A stretch of DNA of 64,000 bases, taken from assembly GCA_021324365.1 (NCBI GenBank), contig JAJPJE010000053.1, positions 25,462-89,461 of the forward strand. The letters run 5' to 3'. Of the stretch, positions 1 through 8,531 are shown piece after piece. The translations under genes and the position numbers were made by a program. Source of the DNA: Terriglobia bacterium (GTDB taxonomy: Bacteria > Acidobacteriota > Terriglobia > Terriglobales > Acidobacteriaceae). The notes below the pieces were generated by a model, which saw only the letters and a list, made by a program, of their open reading frames with translations, ran no database searches and was not told the DNA's origin. How positions within the stretch are numbered: the stretch's first letter is position 1; every line of letters begins with the position of its first letter.

Positions 1-702
1 ACCCTTCACACTCTCCGCTTCGTCGAATGCCTTGAGCAGGGCTTCGACGTTCTGGCCGTCGACAACGATGGTGTGCCAGCCGAATGCTTCCCAACGAGCT
101 TTGTAGATTTCCATGTGGTGCTGCAGCATGGTGGGGCCACTCTGGCCGAGCCGGTTTACATCGATGATGCCGCAGAGGTTGTCCAGTTTGTCGTTGAAAC
201 CGATTTCGGCGGCTTCCCAGACGGAGCCTTCCGCCGATTCGCCGTCGCCCATGAGCACGTAAACGCGCTGCCCGGTGTTATCGAGCCTGGCATTCAGCGC
301 GATGCCAACGCCAACCGGCAGGCCCTGGCCGAGGGATCCGGTGGCAACATCTACAAAGGGGAGGCGCGGGGTCGGGTGACCTTCCATGTCCGAATTGGTC
401 TGGCGCAGGGTCAACAGATGCTCGCGCGGAAAGAGCCCTGCTTCGGCCCATGCCGAATAAAGCACAGGGGCAGCATGTCCCTTAGAGAGGACAAAAACGT
501 CGTTAGTCGGATTGTGGGGCTGCCTGGGGTCGTACCGCATGACGGAAAAGAAGAGGACGGCGACAATTTCGGCTGCCGAAGCACAGCTTGTAGGATGTCC
601 GCTGCCTGCGGCTGTAGTAGCGCGGATTGAGTCGATTCGTAAACGGGTGGCTTTGTCTTGCAGGAGCTTAACCAGATTTACGCTTGCTGCTGTTGTGACC
701 AT
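1..702 (-). CDS. tkt: Transketolase, animal-type, N-terminal part (partial)
   Basis: Thiamine-diphosphate enzyme that moves two-carbon units between sugar phosphates in the pentose phosphate pathway; cytosolic. I translated the 234 codons present. They read through the Pyr/PP-domain hallmarks [33 protein letters not shown] and the diphosphate-binding GDGESAEG followed by the IDVN asparagine. The wording is much closer to vertebrate TKT/TKTL than to E. coli TktA. The ATG at 702 follows GAGG at good spacing; an ATG at 705 is possible but too close to that site. The reading frame is open at base 1, so the C-terminal part lies outside the window. It could be a full-length enzyme or a split N-terminal subunit. 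Diverges from the TonB receptor at 1399. Confidence 0.93.
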   Translation of the reverse strand, partial: MVTTAASVNLVKLLQDKATRLRIDSIRATTAAGSGHPTSCASAAEIVAVLFFSVMRYDPRQPHNPTNDVFVLSKGHAAPVLYSAWAEAGLFPREHLLTLRQTNSDMEGHPTPRLPFVDVATGSLGQGLPVGVGIALNARLDNTGQRVYVLMGDGESAEGSVWEAAEIGFNDKLDNLCGIIDVNRLGQSGPTMLQHHMEIYKARWEAFGWHTIVVDGQNVEALLKAFDEAESVKG

Positions 703-1398
703 CATTGACCTCGTCGGATGTATGGGGACTTCAGTGTGCAGACCGCGACAGGTTGTCGCAACCACTTCAAATCAAGATTCCCATTTTCTCATTTCGATTC
801 CGAAAGAGTCTTCTGAAAATTGCGCGAACGGTTGTTGCAAAAATGATGTGAAACTCAATCGCGTTCCGTTAGTACCTGTCCGGAGTTGCAGCGAGATATG
901 CCGGTGCTCAGAAAATTCGTGAATGACACAGCCCAAGACTCAACCGCAGGCCCGGAGTTAATGGCGAGAGATGCAAGGCACACTGTGGCGGGAATTGAAA
1001 ATGCAGGGCAGGGCGAGGCGCATGGGAAGTCGTCGCCGCATGTTATCAGGAATGAACATTTTGTATTCCCAAAACAGGAAATACGCATTTCAGCTATACA
1101 AATCGGAATTGAAACCAGTGAATATCTACCGAATTCCATATTGTGACTTCCGTCACATTTTATAAGCATTTAGAATCGAAATACTTGCGTATAGTCCCTG
1201 CTGGCACTCGGATTGCACCTTGCGCATGGGGCTTCTCTCAGGCTGTCGCATGTCACGTGCGTTGTTTTCGAGTGCAGGACCCGCTTTATAGAGGTGGCAA
1301 AAGAAAAAGAGAAGTGAAGAGCCAGACCTCTCGCTAGCAAGTTCCATTGAAAAAACTGAGTTAAAGCGAACTTGGATGAAAGTTTCAGGAGAGTCAGC
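703..1398. other. Divergent intergenic regulatory region
   Basis: About 700 bases between the transketolase start and the TonB receptor start. Short open frames here have no recognisable protein features, and I do not support any gene. The right part is AT-richer and carries a perfect TGTGA-N6-TCACA palindrome at 1142-1157. The receptor ribosome-binding site (CAGGAGA) lies just before 1399. Confidence 0.6.
1142..1157. promoter_or_regulatory. CRP/FNR-family operator candidate
   Basis: TGTGACTTCCGTCACA is a perfect inverted repeat and matches the TGTGA-N6-TCACA consensus of CRP-type regulators at every defined position. A TATAAG hexamer follows at 1161-1166, so the site would overlap the -35 area of a promoter reading toward the receptor. 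It sits between divergent transketolase and TonB-receptor genes. Binding is inferred; no crp gene is visible in this window. Confidence 0.55.
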
Positions 1399-4300
1399 AT
1401 GAAATTGCTATTTAGAAGCGCAGTGCTACTCGCTGTGGTCGGAGTCCTCTCCGCGTTGGCATTTGGCCAGGCTGGAGCAGGATCGATCAATGGCGAGGTG
1501 AAAGATCAAACTGGGGCGGTTGTTACGGGCGCAACGGTCACGCTCGTGGACAAGGACACGCAATTATCACGATCCGCCACTACTTCTACTAACGGTACTT
1601 ATGAATTCGGTGGTCTTCGTCCTGCCAGTTACGTTTTGACGGTCTCCGCATCTGGCTTTGCGAAGAGTGAGCAGCAGATCGTTGTCACGGTTGGCTCGAA
1701 GAACGAGCTGAATATTGTGCTGGGAGTGTCTGGAACCGGCTCGGTCGTCGAGGTGATCGGCGCAGGAGCCGCGCAGGTCAATACGGTTGACCAGGAAGTG
1801 TCCTCAGTCGTCAACTCGAAAGAAGTGGTAGACCTGCCCACGTTGACGCGCAATCCCTATGACCTGGTTGCAACGTCCGCTAACGTGCAGCAGGATTCGC
1901 AAGCGGGACAGGGAGACGGTCGCGGTGCAGGATTTTCCATCAATGGCCAACGTTCGGCGAGCACCTCCATTCTTTTGGACGGCGCCGAGAATGTCGACCA
2001 GTATTCCGCGACAGTTGGACAGCAGATTCCCCTGGATTCGGTACAGGAGTTCCGTGTCATCACGAATGGTATGACTGCCGAATACGGTCGTGCCGCAGGC
2101 GGAGTCGTCAACGTGGCGACGAAATCGGGTACAAACGACTTCCACGGAACCGCATACGAGTTCAACCGCATTTCGGCACTTGCTTCGAACACGTACGAAA
2201 ATGCCGTAAACAATGTTACGAAGCCGGTTTTTACCCGTAATCAATTTGGTTTTTCCATTGGCGGACCAATTAAGAAAAACAAGTTGTTCTTCTTCAACAA
2301 TACTGAGTGGATCCGGGTGCGCAGCGCGGGAGCACAAATCACGTCAGTTGTGGATCCAGCATTTATCGCAGCCAGCAATACGAATACGCAGAACTTCTAC
2401 TCGGCGCTCGGAAAATTGCGTCCGGATCTGAAACCGCTTGGTGTGGTGACGCTAGCGGACTCGGGTTTGACTGCCGGTACTTCGCAGCCTCTCCTTGCAA
2501 ATTTGATGGCAACGAACCCGAACATGCCATTGCTCGACAAAGTCAGCTACAACGTCCCCAGCGATTCGGGCGGCGGTGCGCCGCAAAACACGCTGATGAC
2601 CGTCGCACGCGTGGACTTCAACCTGAGTGACAAGACACAAATGTTCGGTCGCTATTCCCTATACGATGAAAAGGACTTCGCCGGCTACAACGCCACGAGT
2701 CCGTATGCTGGATACGACACCGGCATCACGAACTACAACCAGAATGTGATGTACTCGTTAACGCACACTTTCAGCAATACCGTCGTGAGCAACACGCGGC
2801 TGGTGTGGAGTCGATTGAACCAGAAACAACCGCTGGGAGCAGCCCCCGTAGGACCGACCCTGTACCTGAGAAGTACTGCTACTCGTATCGCAGGCACCCC
2901 GGTGGCCGCCCCTGGCTATCTTCCGTACAATCCTGGGAGTGCAATTCCTTTCGGAGGCCCGCAGAACCTTGCGCAGTTCTACGAAGACGTCAGCGTAGCT
3001 CGTGGAAGTCACACCTTCCGTTTTGGTGGCCAGTACATTTACACGCAGGACAATCGTGTTTTCGGCGCCTACGAGGAAGCAGTTGAGACGTTAAGCACAA
3101 CCAGCAACGCCGGAGCTTTTGAGAACCTTCTGGCCGGCAATATTGCGCAGTTCTCGGCTGCGGTCTATCCGCAAGGGAAATATCCTTGCGCTTACGACTA
3201 CAGCGCGGGTGCTGCGATTCACGCTCCGAACTGCCAGTTGAGCCTACCGGTTGGTCCGCCGTCGTTCGCACGAAGCAATCTGTACAACGATTTCGCGTTC
3301 TATGGCCAGGATACCTGGAAGGTAACATCGCGGCTAACCTTGGATCTCGGGTTGCGCTGGGAGTACTACGGCGTGCAGCACAATCGGAATCCCCAGCTTG
3401 ATTCCAACTTCTACTACGGAACCGGCAACAATATTTTTGATCAGCTGCGTAGTGGTTACGTGGCGGTCGCTCCAAACTCTCACGTGGGAGGACTATGGAA
3501 GAAGCGGTACGGTAACCTCGGTCCTCGCTTCGGCTTCGCCTATGATGTGTTTGGCGACGGAAAGATGGCGCTGCGTGGCGGATACGGCATTAGCTACGAG
3601 CGCGACTTCAACAATGTGACGTATAACGTGATACAGAACCCGCCGAATTATGGCGTGCTGTCACTGACACCCGCGAACCTCGGCGGCGCCACGATTCCAA
3701 TTACTGCCGATAATGCAGGTCCACTGGGCGGATCGTCGGGAAGCAAGTATCTTGGCCCGGTCAGCTTGCGTAACGTTAGCGATGACATCAAGACCGCGTA
3801 TGTAGAGCAGTGGAATCTCGGTTTGGAGCGGCAGTTTCTTGGAAATGCGGTCGCAACACTCGGCTACACTGGCGCACGCGGCATTCACCAGTACGGTATT
3901 TCTAACTATAACGATCCCGGATATGCACCGCTGTATCTGGGTGACACGACCAACCTTTACTTGAATCAGCAATACGGAGCCATCAACAACCGTGGCTCGA
4001 TTGGTGACTCCTGGTACAACGGAATGATTGCCGGGTTGCGCGGCCGTGTTAAAGGTGTGCAGATGAACGCAACCTACACATGGTCCCATTCCATCGATAC
4101 GCTGAGCTCCACCTTCGGCGATGAAGTCCAGAACAATGGTTTGGGTTATCTTGACCCCTACAATGTGGCTCTGGACAAGGGTAGTTCTGATTATGATGCG
4201 CGCCATCGGATCTCGATCAGCATGGTATATGACCTACCGTTCGGCAAGAACTCGTCTAATGCAATTCTCAAGCAGGCGATTGGTGGCTGGCAGGTTGCTC

Positions 4301-4905
4301 CCATTTATACCTGGCACACCGGCTATCCCTATACCGTCTTTGATTGCACAAATAGCAACGCTTTCTACAACTGCCCACGTGCGGACGTGACCGGTTCCTA
4401 TAACCCGAAAGGCGGGTCGACGGCTGGCGGCGACGTTGGTGGCAATCTTTTCAACTATCAGACTTTTCCAATTGCCCAAGGTGAGTACACCGGTCCCACC
4501 GTAATACCAGGCACGAATACACCCTTCCCCATCGACCCCTCGACGGGTGAACCGTTCATGTCCTCGACGCTGCCGACGTGCACGGGTTTGTACGGCCAGG
4601 GTTGCAAGTTCCCAGCTAACATGTTGCACCGGAACTCGATGGTCGGGCCTGGGAACTGGAATTGGGATCTCGGCATTTACAAGAACTTCAAGGTCACGGA
4701 GCGTGTAGGACTGCAATTCCGTGCCGAGTTCTACGACGTCACCAACAGCAAGAACTTCTACCTGCTCGGATTTTACTTGGGTGGTGCTGACGCTAGCCTC
4801 TCACCGAGCGCTTCCTCGTATACCGTCCAGGCTAAGAAAGGCGGTTACGGAAATCCCTATGACGATCACCGCAACACGCAGTTAGCTTTGAAGGTAATCT
4901 TCTAA
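1399..4905 (+). CDS. TonB-dependent receptor, Oar-like, with carboxypeptidase-regulatory domain
   Basis: Outer-membrane active transporter; substrate unknown, in acidobacteria usually assumed to be glycans or peptides. 1168 residues. A signal peptide covers about residues 1-23 (cleavage near AFGQ/AG). A CarboxypepD_reg-like domain follows (about 28-105, with G-x-V-x-D-Q-T-G-A and Y-E-F-x-x-L-x-P-x-x-Y), then a plug (about 120-270, with INGQRSASTSILLDG) and a long beta-barrel ending in the typical C-terminal phenylalanine (LKVIF). I prefer ATG 1399 because CAGGAGA lies 6 bases upstream; a TTG at 1372 would add nine residues before the signal peptide. No TonB/ExbBD nearby. A strong terminator follows. 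Confidence 0.95.
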   Translation: MKLLFRSAVLLAVVGVLSALAFGQAGAGSINGEVKDQTGAVVTGATVTLVDKDTQLSRSATTSTNGTYEFGGLRPASYVLTVSASGFAKSEQQIVVTVGSKNELNIVLGVSGTGSVVEVIGAGAAQVNTVDQEVSSVVNSKEVVDLPTLTRNPYDLVATSANVQQDSQAGQGDGRGAGFSINGQRSASTSILLDGAENVDQYSATVGQQIPLDSVQEFRVITNGMTAEYGRAAGGVVNVATKSGTNDFHGTAYEFNRISALASNTYENAVNNVTKPVFTRNQFGFSIGGPIKKNKLFFFNNTEWIRVRSAGAQITSVVDPAFIAASNTNTQNFYSALGKLRPDLKPLGVVTLADSGLTAGTSQPLLANLMATNPNMPLLDKVSYNVPSDSGGGAPQNTLMTVARVDFNLSDKTQMFGRYSLYDEKDFAGYNATSPYAGYDTGITNYNQNVMYSLTHTFSNTVVSNTRLVWSRLNQKQPLGAAPVGPTLYLRSTATRIAGTPVAAPGYLPYNPGSAIPFGGPQNLAQFYEDVSVARGSHTFRFGGQYIYTQDNRVFGAYEEAVETLSTTSNAGAFENLLAGNIAQFSAAVYPQGKYPCAYDYSAGAAIHAPNCQLSLPVGPPSFARSNLYNDFAFYGQDTWKVTSRLTLDLGLRWEYYGVQHNRNPQLDSNFYYGTGNNIFDQLRSGYVAVAPNSHVGGLWKKRYGNLGPRFGFAYDVFGDGKMALRGGYGISYERDFNNVTYNVIQNPPNYGVLSLTPANLGGATIPITADNAGPLGGSSGSKYLGPVSLRNVSDDIKTAYVEQWNLGLERQFLGNAVATLGYTGARGIHQYGISNYNDPGYAPLYLGDTTNLYLNQQYGAINNRGSIGDSWYNGMIAGLRGRVKGVQMNATYTWSHSIDTLSSTFGDEVQNNGLGYLDPYNVALDKGSSDYDARHRISISMVYDLPFGKNSSNAILKQAIGGWQVAPIYTWHTGYPYTVFDCTNSNAFYNCPRADVTGSYNPKGGSTAGGDVGGNLFNYQTFPIAQGEYTGPTVIPGTNTPFPIDPSTGEPFMSSTLPTCTGLYGQGCKFPANMLHRNSMVGPGNWNWDLGIYKNFKVTERVGLQFRAEFYDVTNSKNFYLLGFYLGGADASLSPSASSYTVQAKKGGYGNPYDDHRNTQLALKVIF

Positions 4906-4943
4906 TTCTTGAGATGGGGATTATTCCCCCTGCTTCACTTCGG

Positions 4944-4974
4944 ACCCCGCCCTAAAAAGGCGGGGTTCTTTTTT
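4944..4974 (+). terminator. Rho-independent terminator after TonB receptor
   Basis: Perfect 7-bp GC stem (ccccgcc / ggcgggg, plus a flanking A-T pair) with a 7-nt loop, followed by a T-rich tract. It starts 39 bases after the receptor stop codon. Confidence 0.92.
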
Positions 4975-5376
4975 ATGACGTCACTTTGTGGCGGGAGCGT
5001 ACGAGAGTACGGATGACTAGCTGGAAAGCCGCAGAGCAGTGTGCGTCGGAGAAGCTATCAGAAATTGAGAGAAACGGTGTTGAACCCTTACTGCTGGGCG
5101 GTTCGAGCGCAGGCGAGGACGCGGTAGCGGCGGAATAGCGTGTTTCGGCTCACCGTGCGTTACGTGCCGCCTTAATGGGGCTCGGTGACTTGTCCCTTTT
5201 TTACCCAGCGCTTACGCGCTGGGCTAAGATCTTTTGCCGCTCCCGCGGCTCGGAGTGACAAAAACCAAAGAGCTTCGTTCGGCGCAGCTAAAGCAGCGCC
5301 CCTTCAAAGCAACGTCGCATAGACGTCTTGCGGGTGGCTAAAGCGGCGCTCTCCGCAGCAACTTCCTCTGCGTTTG
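4975..5376. other. Non-coding gap with palindromic element
   Basis: About 400 bases with no supportable gene between convergent-ended genes. It contains a perfect 8-bp palindromic hairpin at 5204-5223 and two loosely repeated stretches containing AGCTAAAGCAGCGC (about 5287) and GGCTAAAGCGGCGC (about 5336). This looks like extragenic repeat DNA rather than decayed coding sequence. Confidence 0.45.
5204..5223. repeat. Extragenic palindrome (8-bp arms)
   Basis: CCCAGCGC - TTAC - GCGCTGGG forms a perfect hairpin. It is preceded by six T residues and followed by an imperfect T-run, so it is not a classical terminator in either direction. I infer a dispersed palindromic repeat; I did not see a second copy in the window. 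Confidence 0.45.
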
Positions 5377-6885
5377 TTACGCGTTTACGACCTCGGCTTC
5401 GCGGTCCTTGCTGCCGTTGGCGCCCTTGCCGGACTGCGACTGACCATGCTCGCTGCGTTTTTCTTTGACGTAGCGATTGCGAGCCGCGCGGAGCTTCAGG
5501 AAGGCTTTAGCCTCCTTGTAGAGGCGCTTGCGATCGTCGGAGTTGAACGCCGCTTTGCGAAGGATGCGGAAGACGGCCTTCGGACGGAAGTAATACTCGT
5601 CGTAGAAGCGGTGCACCATGTCGACCACTTCTTCCGCCGGCAGGCCGGGGTATTCGATGTGCGCCAGTTGGTGCCCGCCCTCATCCACCATTTTGTTATT
5701 GGTGATGAAGTTGTTTTGCTTGGCGAAATCGTATAACTCGGTGCCAGGATAGGCGTGCGCAATCGAGACCTGGATGGTTTCCACGTCCAGTTCTTTGGCG
5801 AAGTCAATGGTACGGCGGATGCTTTCACGGCTCTCGCCCGGAAGTCCGAGGATGAAATCGCCGTGAATGGTAAGGCCAAGCTTGTGGCAGTCCTTGGTGA
5901 ACTGGCGCGCCCGCTCGACGGTGGCGCCCTTCTTGATGTTCTTCAGGATCTGCGGATCGCCAGATTCGTAGCCGACAATCAGAAGTCGGCATCCGGCGTC
6001 GCGCATCGCCTTTAGTGTGTCGTAGTCGGTGGTCACGCGCGAGGTACAAGACCAAGTGAGTTTCAGCGGCTTCAGCTTCTCACAAAGCTCGATGGTCCGC
6101 GCTTTCTGAATATTGAAGGTATCGTCGTCGAAAAAGTATTCCTTCACCCACGGCCAGTATTCCTTGGCCTTTGCCATTTCGCGGGCGACTGCGTCGGTGG
6201 AGCGCTTCCGCCACGGATGTCCGCTGAGCGTCTGCGGCCACAGGCAGAATGTGCACTGGGCAGGGCAGCCACGCGTGGTATATAGCGCGACAAAGGGGTT
6301 CAACAGAAATGGCACGTTGTAGCGGCGGATGTCGAGATCGCGCTTGTAAACGTCGGTGACATCGGGCAGCGCGTCTAGATCAGTGATCTGCGGACCTTCT
6401 GGATTGTGAACAACGCGGCCATTCTTCCGATAACTGATTCCGGCGATTTCTTCCAGCGGCTTACCTTTGGCGAAGTCCGTGACGGAGTAGTCGAATTCTT
6501 TGCGGGCCACGAAATCGATGGCCGAGCACATCTTCAGAGACTCTTCCGGCAGCGTCGTAACGTGGGGTCCGACGAAGGCGATCTTGATGTTGGGGTTCTT
6601 CCGCTTGATGGCCTCGGCAAGTCGGATGTCGCCGGGGAAGCCGGGCGTGCTGGTGAATAGCACCAGGAACTCGTAGTCTTTGCAGATTTCAATGGTCTCC
6701 TCACCCGAGACGTGGTGGGGAGCAGCATCCAGCAGGCGAGAACCTTCCAGCATGCCCGCTGGGTAGGCTAACCACACTGGATACCAGTAAGACTCGATTT
6801 CGCGCGTGGCAGGCCAGCGTGAGCTTGCGCCCCCGTCAAAGTTCTCGAATGAAGGGGGATTCAGAAACAACGTTTTCAAAGGCAT
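5377..6885 (-). CDS. hpnJ: Hopanoid-associated B12-binding radical SAM protein HpnJ
   Basis: 502 residues. The N-terminus (FLNPPSFENFDGGASSR, then SYWYPVWLAYPAGM) is characteristic of HpnJ. A cobalamin-binding-type Rossmann domain covers about residues 1-140, and a radical SAM domain follows with C207-x3-C211-x2-C214 for the 4Fe-4S cluster. In Burkholderia, HpnJ is needed to form the cyclitol ether of composite bacteriohopanepolyols after HpnI/HpnK glucosamine addition; that role is known for the family, not shown here. The C-terminus carries a Lys/Glu/Ser-rich tail of about 40 residues beyond the usual end. No other classical hpn genes flank it. No clear ribosome-binding site before ATG 6885. 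Confidence 0.82.
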   Translation of the reverse strand: MPLKTLFLNPPSFENFDGGASSRWPATREIESYWYPVWLAYPAGMLEGSRLLDAAPHHVSGEETIEICKDYEFLVLFTSTPGFPGDIRLAEAIKRKNPNIKIAFVGPHVTTLPEESLKMCSAIDFVARKEFDYSVTDFAKGKPLEEIAGISYRKNGRVVHNPEGPQITDLDALPDVTDVYKRDLDIRRYNVPFLLNPFVALYTTRGCPAQCTFCLWPQTLSGHPWRKRSTDAVAREMAKAKEYWPWVKEYFFDDDTFNIQKARTIELCEKLKPLKLTWSCTSRVTTDYDTLKAMRDAGCRLLIVGYESGDPQILKNIKKGATVERARQFTKDCHKLGLTIHGDFILGLPGESRESIRRTIDFAKELDVETIQVSIAHAYPGTELYDFAKQNNFITNNKMVDEGGHQLAHIEYPGLPAEEVVDMVHRFYDEYYFRPKAVFRILRKAAFNSDDRKRLYKEAKAFLKLRAARNRYVKEKRSEHGQSQSGKGANGSKDREAEVVNA

Positions 6886-7070
6886 TTTGTTGATTTCAAT
6901 ATCCTAACATTTCAGAGTACCTCTTGGCCGACGAGCCGGGTGCTCAAAAAGGAAACTGCAGTACAGGCTCTTACGAATCAGGATACCAGCCTAGAGATTC
7001 AAATTAGAAGGCTGCACAATGCAATGGTGTTGTAGTGGCACTGAACTGGGATTCCAGTCGTGCAGTGGAG

Positions 7071-8414
7071 CTATTTACCTGGCAAAGCCCAGGATTCCAA
7101 CCGCCCAGTTTGCTTCAACAACTGGAGACGGGCTTTGTCGTACTCGAACGAGGTGTCCAGGTACGTGCTGTATTTGTCCTGGGCCTGCAATTCAGCATTG
7201 ACATAGTCACCGGGCGAGGCGGTAAGCGACACGCCTTGGGGCCCTGCCGCTGTTCCCGGTGTGGTACCTCCTGCAGTTTCCGTTCTCACTTCGATGGCAT
7301 GCGCCTGTCCTTCGGCAAGTTCATACTCCAGTTCCGCCACCTGCTGCGCTGCAGCCAATTGTGCCACCTGGTTCTGCAGTTTCTGAGTTGCTGAAGAGAC
7401 CTGATTTCGTACGATTTCAACCTGCTTCTTTGCTTTCAGGGCATCCGCATCCAACTCTGCGGCCTGCGCTTTGGCAACATAGTTCAAGAAGGGAAACTTA
7501 ATGTTGACGCCGACGGCGGCATTATTGCGCTGGAAGTGATTAAAGTATTGATCGTAGTTGTTGTATCTGGAAAACAGGCCATAGGTGCCGACCACGTCCA
7601 CCTCTGGGAGAAAAGCGCGATGTGCGCCGCGGGCGCGAAATGCGGCTGCGGTAGCGCGATCCTGTGCTACGGACAGTGCGAGGCTATTGTTGACAGATTC
7701 CTTCGAAAGGTCATCTTCGGGTGCAGGCTCGGGGAGCTTCGGCATCGAATCCGCGACAACCTCGATCGACCTTGCCGGAAGACCAGTTGCTTGCGAGAGC
7801 TTGTCCCGCAGAGAGTCTGCGGTGCCATTCAGTTCGGCCATTTTCATTGACAATCGCGCTGCAACAAGGCGTGCGCGGGTAAATTCGAGTTGCGTTGCCA
7901 AGCCGGCCTGGAGGCGCTGGTTCGTGATAGTCACCAGTTTGGCCGCTTCGGTTCGTTGCGTTGTCATAGAGGCGAGCTGGTTCGTGACTTTTTGCAGTTC
8001 CAGGTAGGTCGAAGCTACGTCGAGGATGACATCTCTACGCAGGTCTTCCCGATTCTTGCTCGTAGCCTTCCATTCGGTTTTTGCTGAACGCATGTAATCG
8101 CGTGCCGCGAAGTTGAGTAGATAAGACTGGTAATTCACATTGAAGATGCTGGGAGCGGAACCTTCAAGACTAAGAGGAAATCCCCAGGTTTGGGCCAGGC
8201 CCGAGCCGAGGTAAAGCGTCGGCAAATATCCGTTGCGCATTTCAAGATATGCCGAATGCGCTTTGACCTGATCGTCAGTCGCAATCGCCAAAGTGGGGCT
8301 GTGGGTCAGAGCCAATTCGACAGCGCGTTGAAACGTGAGCGGTTCGGCAATGCTCAGAACTGGGATTGCAAAAAAGACGAACAGCAAGAAGGAAAGTCGG
8401 ACGCGAGAAAACAT
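7071..8414 (-). CDS. TolC-family outer-membrane efflux protein
   Basis: 447 residues from ATG 8414, chosen because a signal peptide (MFSRVRLSFLLFVFFAIPVLS) starts there and GGTGA lies 6 bases upstream. The upstream in-frame extension has no signal features. The mature protein begins LTFQRAVELALTHSP, the classic OEP start, and has two helical OEP repeats (for example ATQLEFTRARLVAARLSM and the Ala/Gln-rich C-terminal helix KLQNQVAQLAAAQQVAELE). It forms the trimeric channel-tunnel that exports substrates across the outer membrane. Lies 117 bases downstream of the membrane-fusion gene on the same strand, so probably one operon. Confidence 0.92.
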   Translation of the reverse strand: MFSRVRLSFLLFVFFAIPVLSIAEPLTFQRAVELALTHSPTLAIATDDQVKAHSAYLEMRNGYLPTLYLGSGLAQTWGFPLSLEGSAPSIFNVNYQSYLLNFAARDYMRSAKTEWKATSKNREDLRRDVILDVASTYLELQKVTNQLASMTTQRTEAAKLVTITNQRLQAGLATQLEFTRARLVAARLSMKMAELNGTADSLRDKLSQATGLPARSIEVVADSMPKLPEPAPEDDLSKESVNNSLALSVAQDRATAAAFRARGAHRAFLPEVDVVGTYGLFSRYNNYDQYFNHFQRNNAAVGVNIKFPFLNYVAKAQAAELDADALKAKKQVEIVRNQVSSATQKLQNQVAQLAAAQQVAELEYELAEGQAHAIEVRTETAGGTTPGTAAGPQGVSLTASPGDYVNAELQAQDKYSTYLDTSFEYDKARLQLLKQTGRLESWALPGK

Positions 8415-8531
8415 GAAATCACCCGAACGATGGTTATCGGCCCGCGTGCTCAGAACGAGCAGACGCGGGAATCGCGAGTATAACAAGCTTGCTGGCGCTG
8501 ATCTGTGGCGCTCGCAGCGAGGCGGAGATAT

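Noticed and set aside
73..630. 185-codon open frame on the plus strand
   Set aside because: It is antisense to the transketolase, whose minus-strand translation carries all the expected motifs.
855..1169. Minus-strand open frame of 104 codons in the tkt-receptor gap
   Set aside because: No ribosome-binding site, no domain, cysteine-rich random-looking composition, and it runs across the CRP-type palindrome.
5204..5223. Terminator
   Set aside because: The T-run lies on the wrong side of the hairpin for a plus-strand terminator, and the minus-strand side is followed by an A-run.
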